From contig NZ_CP055481.1 in the NCBI RefSeq assembly GCF_013705725.1, positions 2,914,001 through 2,978,000 of the forward strand: a stretch of DNA of 64,000 bases, read 5' to 3'. Numbering within the stretch: position 1 is the stretch's first letter; every line of letters begins with the position of its first letter. Under the pieces are notes generated by a model that worked only from the letters and a program-made list of their open reading frames with translations, searched no databases and was not told where the DNA came from. The DNA is from Klebsiella sp. RHBSTW-00484 (GTDB taxonomy: Bacteria > Pseudomonadota > Gammaproteobacteria > Enterobacterales > Enterobacteriaceae). Made by a program: the position numbers and the translations under genes. Below, piece after piece: positions 57,476 through 64,000 of this stretch.

Positions 57476-58864
57476 TTATTTTTTTGCCGGTGTGCGTCGG
57501 CCATAGACCAACCACGTCACCAGCACACACACGACGTAGAAGACAAAGAACACTTTCATCGCCCCGACCGGAGAGCCGGTCATCGCCAGCGACGTACCGA
57601 AGGCTTTCGGGATAAAGAAGCCGCCAATCGCGCCGATGGCCGAGATAAACCCGAGCGCCGCCGCGGTATCGGTCACCGCTTCATGCTGGGCCTGTTCGTC
57701 GCTGCCGCCGCGCTTCTTAACGCTCTCGATAGTGATCTGACGGAAAATTACGGCGATCATCTGGAAGGTGGAGCCGCTGCCGAGACCGGCGGTCAGAAAC
57801 AGCCCCATAAACACCACGTAAAAGGCGAGGAAGCTGCCGGAACCGGAGCCAGGCAGGGTGAGGAACAGCAGGCCGGTAAATAGCGCCATCAGGATAAAGT
57901 TGATCAGGGTGACCCGGACGCCGCCGAGACGGTCGGAGATAATGCCGCCGAATGAACGCGCCAGCGCGCCGATAAAGGGTCCGAAGAAGGCCAGCTTAAG
58001 AATATTGACGTCCGGAAACTGCGTTTTCGCCAGCATTGCAAAGCCGGCAGAAAAGCCGATAAAAGAACCAAACGTCGCCAGATATAACAGGCTTAACAGC
58101 CACATATGCGGGCGCTTCAGGACCGGGAGCTGATCGCGAACCGAAGCCTTTGAGCTGGCGATATCGTTCATGCCCACCCAGGCAGCAATGGTGGCGATGA
58201 CCAGCAGCGGTACCCAGATAATAGCCGCGTTGCTTAGCGCGAGGATGGAGCCATCTTCCTGGGGAACTCCGTGAACGCCGAGGAACGCGAATATCGGCAG
58301 GAAGATCACCGCCGGAGCAATCATCTGCATCACGCTGACGCCGAGGTTGCCGAGCCCGCCGTTCACCCCCAGCGCGCTGCCCTGTTTGGCTTTGGGAAAG
58401 AAAAAGCTGATATTTCCCATGCTGGAAGCAAAGTTGGCACCAGCAAAACCGCACAGCAGGGCAATGGTGATAAATACCCAAAATGGAGTAGCGGTATTTT
58501 GAATAGCAATTCCCAGCCAGATGCAGGGCACCACCAGAATAATCGTGCTTAATACTGTCCAGTAGCGCCCGCCAAATATAGGCACCATAAAGGAGTAGGG
58601 TACGCGTAATATTGCTCCGGAAAGTGAAGGCAGGGCGGTTAATAAAAAGAGTTGATCGGTGGTGAAATTAAATCCGACTTTATTGAGATTGACCGCGACG
58701 GCACTAAATAACATCCACACGCAAAAGGCGAGTAGCAGACAAGCCACGGAAATGCAAAGATTCCTCCGCGCTATTTTCTTGCCCTTATTTTCCCAGAATG
58801 CCGCGTTTTCTGGTTTCCACTCTTTTAAAAGGTAATGATTCTTCTTCTCATTTTCTGTCGACAT
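57476..58864 (-). CDS. narU: Nitrate/nitrite transporter NarU
   Basis: A 462-residue, 12-helix NarK/NarU-type MFS protein. The two nitrate-signature regions appear as GNISFFFPKAKQGSALGVNGGLGNLGVS and FLTAGLGSGSTFQMIAVIF. It precedes narZYWV in the same operon, as in E. coli. It exchanges nitrate for nitrite or imports nitrate. Start follows GAGGGCAAT. Confidence 0.93.
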   Translation of the reverse strand: MSTENEKKNHYLLKEWKPENAAFWENKGKKIARRNLCISVACLLLAFCVWMLFSAVAVNLNKVGFNFTTDQLFLLTALPSLSGAILRVPYSFMVPIFGGRYWTVLSTIILVVPCIWLGIAIQNTATPFWVFITIALLCGFAGANFASSMGNISFFFPKAKQGSALGVNGGLGNLGVSVMQMIAPAVIFLPIFAFLGVHGVPQEDGSILALSNAAIIWVPLLVIATIAAWVGMNDIASSKASVRDQLPVLKRPHMWLLSLLYLATFGSFIGFSAGFAMLAKTQFPDVNILKLAFFGPFIGALARSFGGIISDRLGGVRVTLINFILMALFTGLLFLTLPGSGSGSFLAFYVVFMGLFLTAGLGSGSTFQMIAVIFRQITIESVKKRGGSDEQAQHEAVTDTAAALGFISAIGAIGGFFIPKAFGTSLAMTGSPVGAMKVFFVFYVVCVLVTWLVYGRRTPAKK

Positions 58865-58988
58865 ATTGCCCTCGAATGAACAGTATTCAGTGAAAAGAAT
58901 AAATAAGTAAAAACAGTAAATTAAGAAAATACTGTATGCAGAGGTGGTTTTTTTATCCGTTGTAATGATTGAAGAATAGATAAGAAAA

Positions 58989-59009
58989 GCGCGTCATAAG
59001 AAGACGCGC
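58989..59009 (-). terminator. Terminator of smvR
   Basis: GCGCGTC/GACGCGC form a seven-base stem around a seven-base loop. On the minus strand it is followed by TTTTCTTAT, consistent with termination of the smvR transcript ending at 59053. Confidence 0.72.
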
Positions 59010-59052
59010 GAATAATCGGGGGGGATTATTTGTTACAGAATGTAACGTTGAA

Positions 59053-59628
59053 TTAAAATAACTCCATCGATATATAATGGTTTATATAACGGTTGAAGGT
59101 GGCATCATCAATTTCCTGCATCCCCAACGCGTAAATACCATCGAGGCCGCAGACCAGGGCGATCAGCCGCCAGGCGATACTTTCCGCGTTGTCCTTGGGC
59201 TGAAACTCACCCGCCTCGATTCCGCCCAGGATAATCTTCAGCGTCTCTTCATGCCACATGCTCATGGTTAACAGGTATGCGCCTTTGATATCGCTGTCGC
59301 TGTCGGCCAGCAGCTGTGCTTCGCGCCATAAGCGAATATAGGGCTCAAGCCTGCCGTCATCGCTCCCGACCATTGAAAACAGGCGCTCGCGCCAGCTGGC
59401 ATCATTGCTGACCAGCGGCATATCGAGCATTTCTCGGATCAGGCGCACAAAGGTATGGGCTTTTAATTCGCCAGTGGAAGTGAAGTGGTGATGCAACTGC
59501 CCGGCGGCAACGCCAGCCTCAGCCGCTATCTGGCGGACGGTCATCGCGCCCAGTCCGCCTCTTAGCGCCACGCGCATGGCTGCCAGAACAATGACTTCCC
59601 GACGCGCATCGCGATTTAAATAGCTCAT
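59053..59628 (-). CDS. smvR: TetR-family repressor SmvR
   Basis: About 191 residues from ATG 59628 (ACGGAACG upstream). The N-terminal HTH is AMTVRQIAAEAGVAAGQLHHHF near residue 28-49. It diverges from smvA with two TTGGACA-type dyads in the shared region. In K. pneumoniae SmvR represses smvA, and its loss raises tolerance to chlorhexidine and related cationic agents. The sequence shows no disruption. Confidence 0.88.
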   Translation of the reverse strand: MSYLNRDARREVIVLAAMRVALRGGLGAMTVRQIAAEAGVAAGQLHHHFTSTGELKAHTFVRLIREMLDMPLVSNDASWRERLFSMVGSDDGRLEPYIRLWREAQLLADSDSDIKGAYLLTMSMWHEETLKIILGGIEAGEFQPKDNAESIAWRLIALVCGLDGIYALGMQEIDDATFNRYINHYISMELF

Positions 59629-59671
59629 AACGTTCCGTGACCCCTGTTTTTTTGGCGATAGTAACAAAAAG

Positions 59672-59723
59672 TTGGACACTCGTTCAACATTGCGGCAGGA
59701 TCGCCATCCTGGACAAATGTCCA
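59672..59723. promoter_or_regulatory. SmvR operator candidates (TTGGACA dyads)
   Basis: TTGGACACTCGTTCAA (59672-59687) and TGGACAAATGTCCA (59710-59723, perfect six-base arms) share the TTGGACA/TGTCCAA half-site. They lie in the 119 bases between the divergent smvR and smvA starts, as expected for a TetR regulator controlling both genes. Confidence 0.65.
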
Positions 59724-59747
59724 ATTTCAACATTGAGGAAAAGTAGT

Positions 59748-61238
59748 ATGTCTCGGCAATGGTTGACGCTGATGGCGATTTTGTTGGTTTATATTCCGGT
59801 GGCGATTGACGCCACGGTACTGCACGTGGCTGCGCCGACGCTAAGCGTGGCGCTGGGAACCAGCGGCAATGAGCTGCTGTGGATTATTGATATCTATTCG
59901 CTGGTGATGGCCGGTATGGTGCTGCCGATGGGCGCGCTGGGCGATAAAATCGGCTTCAAACGGCTGCTGCTGCTCGGTAGCGGTATTTTTGGCGCGGCAT
60001 CGCTGGCGGCGGCGTTTTCACCCACGGCAGCGACGCTCATTGCTTCCCGCGCGCTGTTAGCGGTAGGGGCCGCGATGATCGTCCCGGCAACGCTCGCCGG
60101 GATCCGTAGCACCTTTTCGGAAGCCCGCCATCGTAACATGGCGCTCGGCCTGTGGGCGGCGGTCGGTTCCGGCGGTGCGGCATTTGGCCCGCTGGTTGGC
60201 GGCATGCTGCTGGAGCATTTCTATTGGGGCTCGGTATTCCTGATCAACGTACCGATTGTGCTGGTGGTGATGGCGATTAATGCCAAAGTGGTCCCACGCC
60301 AGCCTGCGCGGCGCGAACAACCGCTCAATTTATTCCAGGCGTTGATCCTTATTGCCGCCATATTGATGCTGGTATTTAGCGCCAAAACGGCGCTGAAAGG
60401 GCAAATGGCGCTGTGGATAACCGGGCTGGTGGCGATTGCTGGCGCAGCGATGCTGACCTGGTTTGTGCGTAAACAGCTCTCGGCGGCACGCCCAATGGTC
60501 GATATGCGTCTGTTTACCCACCGCATTATTTTAAGTGGTGTGATGATGGCGATGACGGCGCTGATCACCCTGGTCGGTTTCGAGCTGCTGATGGCGCAGG
60601 AACTCCAGTTTGTGCATAACAAAACGCCTTTTGAGGCCGGGTTATTTATGCTGCCAGTGATGGTAGCGAGCGGGTTTAGCGGGCCGATTGCCGGGATGCT
60701 GGTGTCACGATTAGGGCTGCGCGAGGTGGCGACCGGCGGCATGTTGCTGAGCGCCCTGAGCTTCCTCGGCCTGTCGATGACCGATTTCAGCACTCAGCAG
60801 TGGCAGGCCTGGGGGCTGATGACGCTGCTGGGCTTCAGCGTCGCCAGCGCGTTGCTCGCCTCCAGCTCAGCGATTATGGCTGCCGCGCCGAAGGAGAAAG
60901 CCGCAGCGGCAGGAGCCATTGAAACCATGGCCTACGAGCTGGGTGCAGGCCTGGGGATTGCGCTATTTGGCCTGATCCTGACTCGTAGCTACACGTCGTC
61001 AATTATTCTGCCGACGGGCGTGGACGGCGCGGCGGCAGAGCAGGCGTCATCATCGATTAGCGAGGCGATTAAGCTGGCGCAGTCGATGCCCGCCATTCCG
61101 GCGCAAAGTCTGATTGAGGCGGCGAAGACGGCGTTTATCAGCTCGCACAGCATCGTGCTGGCGACGGCCGGCGTCCTGCTTTTACTGCTGACGGCAGGTA
61201 TCTGGCGCAGCCTGGCGAAAGCGCCGGAATTGAATTAA
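59748..61238 (+). CDS. smvA: MFS multidrug efflux pump SmvA
   Basis: About 496 residues from ATG 59748, preceded by TTGAGGAAAAG; the longer frame runs through the operator region. It has 14 predicted helices (DHA2-type), with motif C-like GLWAAVGSGGAAFGPLVGG and motif A GDKIGFKRLLLLG. SmvA exports cationic biocides, methyl viologen, acriflavine and similar compounds. Its expression is controlled by the adjacent SmvR. Confidence 0.9.
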   Translation: MSRQWLTLMAILLVYIPVAIDATVLHVAAPTLSVALGTSGNELLWIIDIYSLVMAGMVLPMGALGDKIGFKRLLLLGSGIFGAASLAAAFSPTAATLIASRALLAVGAAMIVPATLAGIRSTFSEARHRNMALGLWAAVGSGGAAFGPLVGGMLLEHFYWGSVFLINVPIVLVVMAINAKVVPRQPARREQPLNLFQALILIAAILMLVFSAKTALKGQMALWITGLVAIAGAAMLTWFVRKQLSAARPMVDMRLFTHRIILSGVMMAMTALITLVGFELLMAQELQFVHNKTPFEAGLFMLPVMVASGFSGPIAGMLVSRLGLREVATGGMLLSALSFLGLSMTDFSTQQWQAWGLMTLLGFSVASALLASSSAIMAAAPKEKAAAAGAIETMAYELGAGLGIALFGLILTRSYTSSIILPTGVDGAAAEQASSSISEAIKLAQSMPAIPAQSLIEAAKTAFISSHSIVLATAGVLLLLLTAGIWRSLAKAPELN

Positions 61239-61246
61239 TTTCTTTT

Positions 61247-61271
61247 GCCGGAGTTATTCTCCGGCTTTTAT
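61247..61271 (+). terminator. Intrinsic terminator of smvA
   Basis: GCCGGAG/CTCCGGC stem with five-base loop, followed by TTTTATTC. It lies nine bases after the smvA stop. Confidence 0.85.
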
Positions 61272-61406
61272 TCATCCAATCTTCTTTATTTTTTCTGATT
61301 CTTCTATGTGGAGATGCGTTGTGCTGTCGTTTACCACCTGAGTATGTTAATTAATGTTCCGGATACCGTATGAGAAAGTGGCAGAGAAAGGTAAAAGGAA
61401 TTCACA

Positions 61407-62687
61407 ATGATACTGACGTGCTTTAGTCGTAACGCAAAAAAGTTAACCTGCGGTGCTGGGTTATTTATAGCATCGCTTCCGGTATATGCTGCAGGGTTTG
61501 ATTGTTCAGCTCAAAATCTTAATAAGACAGAATTAACGATATGTAATGATACTTATCTTTCAAGTGTGGATAATGTTTTAAACCTGTTTTTTACTTCGGC
61601 ACTTAATAATAGCATTAATCACGGCACATTGTTCAGGGAACAGCGCCAATGGGTGAAAGAAAGAAATCAGTGTGGGGATGATATTTCTTGTATAAAAGAA
61701 AAGTATGTTGCCAGAAATAAAGACTTAACCGCGATTTTACCTTTTCGGAACGTCGATGACGTTTTTGATCGTGATGGCGATTTGCTCGACCCGCCCATGG
61801 CGCAGAATTTGCAAAATAAAAACGGTTTTACCATTACCGAGGATCGCTGGCGGGTTAAGGTAATCGTACCAGAATGGGTTATCTCATCACGGAATTATAA
61901 ACTGGATGACTCTGACTGGCGAGTGCTGACGCACAGAGTGGTGAACGGTGATCTGGTTATCTATTTTCTTGTCTCCGGAAGAGAGAACGATAAGCAGGTA
62001 AACAATATTATTCGCGTTGAAAACGGCTGGAAGTCACTGATTGTTGCTCATTACGAATATTCATACCGTGACGATGTGATGATTAAATACGACCCCGGCA
62101 GTACGGATAGTATCGTCTATTCCATTCTTCAACGCCCCGATCCAGAGCTGGTCGATAGCACCGATTATACGGTAGAGACTTACACTCTTGATCCCACCAG
62201 TGGCAAGGTGGAAAAAACGCAGAGCACCACGCGCAGCGAGGCAAGCTTAAAAAAAGAGGCATGGGTGGGCTACTGCGAAACTCAGGAGTGCACCAGTCGG
62301 GTAGCGTCTCCGGATGGGAAATGGCGCCTGGCGTCGCGCGATGATTATGACGAAGGGATGTTCTATTTCCCGGCAGACAGGCCGGATCAGGGGATTAATG
62401 TATTTCTGGCGCAGGGGGATACTTCAAAGGGTAATGATTTCGGATATATGCGCAACTATGCCTGGGGCGATGAGAATTCATTTTATTTTGATAACGACGG
62501 CGGTTATGCCTGCATCTGGAAAACAGACATTAAAAATAAAACCACTCAGCGTATATTACCGGTGGAAGGGATGTTGCAGCCTTACTATCTGAATTATAAC
62601 GATGAGGATATGGTCGTTGCCTCATACCGCTCTTATTCGGAACGAGATAAAAAGCACCATTACGAGATTTATATCGCTAAAAAATAA
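61407..62687 (+). CDS. Exported LprI-domain protein with C-terminal beta-rich region
   Basis: A 426-residue protein with a signal peptide (cleavage near residue 30, AAG) and an N-terminal LprI/DUF1311 domain: FDCSAQNLNKTELTICNDTYLSSVDNVL, REQRQWVKERNQCG and DISCIKEKY, with the paired cysteines of this family. The C-terminal part from about residue 120 has VASPDGKWRLASRDDY and repeated beta strands, possibly a TolB/WD-like propeller (inference). LprI domains can inhibit lysozyme. Codon use is more AT-rich than in smvA. Function unknown. Confidence 0.72.
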   Translation: MILTCFSRNAKKLTCGAGLFIASLPVYAAGFDCSAQNLNKTELTICNDTYLSSVDNVLNLFFTSALNNSINHGTLFREQRQWVKERNQCGDDISCIKEKYVARNKDLTAILPFRNVDDVFDRDGDLLDPPMAQNLQNKNGFTITEDRWRVKVIVPEWVISSRNYKLDDSDWRVLTHRVVNGDLVIYFLVSGRENDKQVNNIIRVENGWKSLIVAHYEYSYRDDVMIKYDPGSTDSIVYSILQRPDPELVDSTDYTVETYTLDPTSGKVEKTQSTTRSEASLKKEAWVGYCETQECTSRVASPDGKWRLASRDDYDEGMFYFPADRPDQGINVFLAQGDTSKGNDFGYMRNYAWGDENSFYFDNDGGYACIWKTDIKNKTTQRILPVEGMLQPYYLNYNDEDMVVASYRSYSERDKKHHYEIYIAKK

Positions 62688-62728
62688 AGTCCCGATGGCG
62701 GCGAAAGATATCCGCCGCCACGGGCAGC

Positions 62729-63607
62729 TTAGCGCCGGGTCGCCTGCCAGCAGAGCAGGGACCCGATGCACACCATCCCGGCACCCTGCCAGAATGACCA
62801 CGACAGCGCGGCGCTCAGCAGGACCGCCGCCAACGCCGACGAGAGTACCGGGGTAAAGTAAGAAGCCGCAGCCAAAAGGCTAACATTACCGTGCAGGATC
62901 CCGACGTTCCACGCCGCATAGCCCAACCCCAGCGCGATCGAAAGGGTGATAAGTTTAATGATCACCGGCCAGCTAAAGACCATCGGTGGCTGCTCGCTGA
63001 ACAGGAATTTCAGCCACAGGGTCAGGGCGGTGAGCAGGACAAACAGAGTAATGCCGTTTTTGCCTTTTGCGTATTTGGCGGTGACCGTGCAGTAGGCCGC
63101 CCAGATAAACGCGCCGACAAAGGCCAGAATATAGCTCAGTGGACTGGAGACTACGTTGCTGATTATTTCATCGATATTCAGACCGTGCTCACCGCCTAAT
63201 ACCCAGGTAACGCCAAATAACGCCAGTAACAATCCGGGGATCACCAGCCAGCTGCTTTTTTGCCCGTTAAACAAGATGGCGAATAAAATCGTCAGGCTGG
63301 GCCACAGGTAATTGACCATTCCTACTTCAATCGCCTGCTGGCGGGTTCCGGCTAATCCTACCGACAGCGCCAGGCAAATTTCATAGCTGACGAACAGCAG
63401 GCTACCTGCCAGTAAGTAGGGACGGGGGATTTGGCGTATTTGCGGGAAGCCGACGGTAAAGATCAGCAAAATACCGCTCAGACTGTAGATCATCGCCGCG
63501 CCGCCCACCGGGCCAAGCCCTTCACTAACGCCGCGTATCAACCCGACCATCGTACTCCAGAGAATAATGGCGGCGAATCCAATCAGCGTAGCTCTCTTCT
63601 TTTCCAT
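62729..63607 (-). CDS. yddG: Aromatic amino acid exporter YddG
   Basis: A 292-residue DMT-family transporter with ten helices (TLIGFAAIILWSTMVGLIRGVSE; AVGY-like AWNVGILHGNVSLLAAASYFTPVLSSALAAVLLS). Sequence fits E. coli YddG, which exports aromatic amino acids and paraquat-like compounds. It is divergent from fdnG, the same arrangement as in E. coli. Confidence 0.92.
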   Translation of the reverse strand: MEKKRATLIGFAAIILWSTMVGLIRGVSEGLGPVGGAAMIYSLSGILLIFTVGFPQIRQIPRPYLLAGSLLFVSYEICLALSVGLAGTRQQAIEVGMVNYLWPSLTILFAILFNGQKSSWLVIPGLLLALFGVTWVLGGEHGLNIDEIISNVVSSPLSYILAFVGAFIWAAYCTVTAKYAKGKNGITLFVLLTALTLWLKFLFSEQPPMVFSWPVIIKLITLSIALGLGYAAWNVGILHGNVSLLAAASYFTPVLSSALAAVLLSAALSWSFWQGAGMVCIGSLLCWQATRR

Positions 63608-63751
63608 ATTTAACCTGATATTGCTTCAAATGCAGTCGGGTTTTATAACACTTTTTATTGGCTTCAGGGGGATATTTTACTTAACGCTTAATACTAATGG
63701 GGTAATGAATTTCGACGTTCCTGACTATTAAGGGGGCATGCGTTTTGGACA

Positions 63752-63765
63752 TTGATTTGACGCAA
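63752..63765 (+). promoter_or_regulatory. Candidate FNR site upstream of fdnG
   Basis: TTGATTTGACGCAA: the left half TTGAT is canonical, and the right half CGCAA deviates from ATCAA. It is about 215 bases upstream of the fdnG ATG. The E. coli fdnG promoter needs Fnr and NarL. Confidence 0.45.
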
Positions 63766-63810
63766 ATAAAACAGGGGGATTACTGTTAGTTTCCCTCCAC
63801 GATGAATAAG

Positions 63811-63952
63811 AACCTATCCCATTAGGCTATTTTATTCGCCATTTTGTCGCTGGGCAGTGCTCAAAATCCTCACGTACTCTGTGTACGCTCCGGTTTCTGC
63901 GCGCAGTCCAACGCCAAACTGACTTCAACAATTACGCCTACTGGGATAGGCC
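63811..63952 (+). repeat. Long imperfect inverted repeat in the fdnG leader
   Basis: CCTATCCCATTAGGC (63813-63827) pairs with GCCTACTGGGATAGG (63936-63950) with one mismatch. Partial pairing continues inward, and the apex is CGTAC/GTACG (63873-63877 with 63883-63887). The total span is about 140 bases, ending 26 bases before fdnG. It could be a mobile repeat or a leader structure. Confidence 0.65.
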
Positions 63953-63978
63953 CAGAACATCCCGCATGGAGGGGAATA

Positions 63979-64000
63979 ATGGACGTCAGCCGCAGAAAGT
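63979..64000 (+). CDS. fdnG: Formate dehydrogenase-N alpha subunit, first codons (truncated)
   Basis: ATG GAC GTC AGC CGC AGA AAG encodes MDVSRRK, the twin-arginine start of FdnG, following GGAGGGG. The rest lies beyond the window edge. FdnG is the selenocysteine molybdenum subunit that feeds electrons to nitrate reductase. Identity is based on seven codons plus position next to yddG. Confidence 0.75.

Overview
The window reads as a chromosomal segment from an enterobacterium, most likely a member of the Klebsiella/Raoultella group. This rests on high-GC coding sequence, ERIC and REP/BIME-type intergenic repeats, and a gene backbone matching in order what I know from Escherichia coli around the mar and fdn/nar loci: ydeE-eamA-marBAR-marC-sotB, ptrR(yneJ)-sad(yneI), pptA-yddH-nhoA-narVWYZU, yddG-fdnG. 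Several catabolic cassettes are spliced between these blocks. Genus assignment is inference; no rRNA or marker gene is present.

Layout. 1-1290: end of a urea ABC transporter operon (urtD partial, urtE). 1431-6349: XRE/2TM regulator, ydeE, eamA, the marRAB operon with an intact marO region, and marC. 6401-8767: AT-rich islet between marC and sotB with a 94-residue orphan and two paralogous RhiA-like proteins. 8808-11802: sotB and a tandem pair of PhzF-fold isomerases. 12083-22260: a large sugar-acid-type cluster. A six-gene minus-strand run (Fe-dependent alcohol dehydrogenase, DapA-like aldolase, TerC-family protein, cytoplasmic sialidase-like BNR protein, YhcH-like protein, SLC13-type permease) diverges from a DUF1537 kinase, PdxA2 and a DeoR regulator, with a lactate/malate-type dehydrogenase after it. 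22406-25211: GNAT, ptrR, sad. 25573-33091: an eight-gene operon (two flavin monooxygenases, M20 deacylase, GNAT, ABC importer with two binding proteins) laid out like the Bacillus ytm/yxe S-alkylcysteine salvage operons. 33157-37158: talarate/galactarate dehydratase, its transporter and a divergent LacI-type regulator with two GntR-like operators. 37250: pptA. 37608-43262: alpha-rhamnoside cluster (porin, GPH transporter, GH78 enzyme, divergent AraC regulator). 43271-44585: DfsB-like protein and yddH. 44833-48423: an iron-type ABC transporter preceded by a coupled 30-codon ORF. 48500: nhoA. 49374-50575: an IS110-family element. 50685-58864: narVWYZ and narU. 59053-61238: smvR/smvA. 61407: an exported LprI-domain protein. 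62729: yddG. 63979: first codons of fdnG.

The most interesting signal is the IS110-family insertion. Its 220-nt 5' noncoding end folds on paper into a 5' hairpin and two looped domains. The loops carry short guides that match the host repeat in which the element sits and the element's own two ends, both around a CT core. That is the layout expected of a bridge RNA, readable together with its target at single-base level. Other points of interest are the paralogous RhiA-like islet, the apparent S-alkylcysteine salvage operon in an enterobacterium, the unassigned sugar-acid cluster with its palindromic operator, and a 130-base imperfect hairpin in the fdnG leader.
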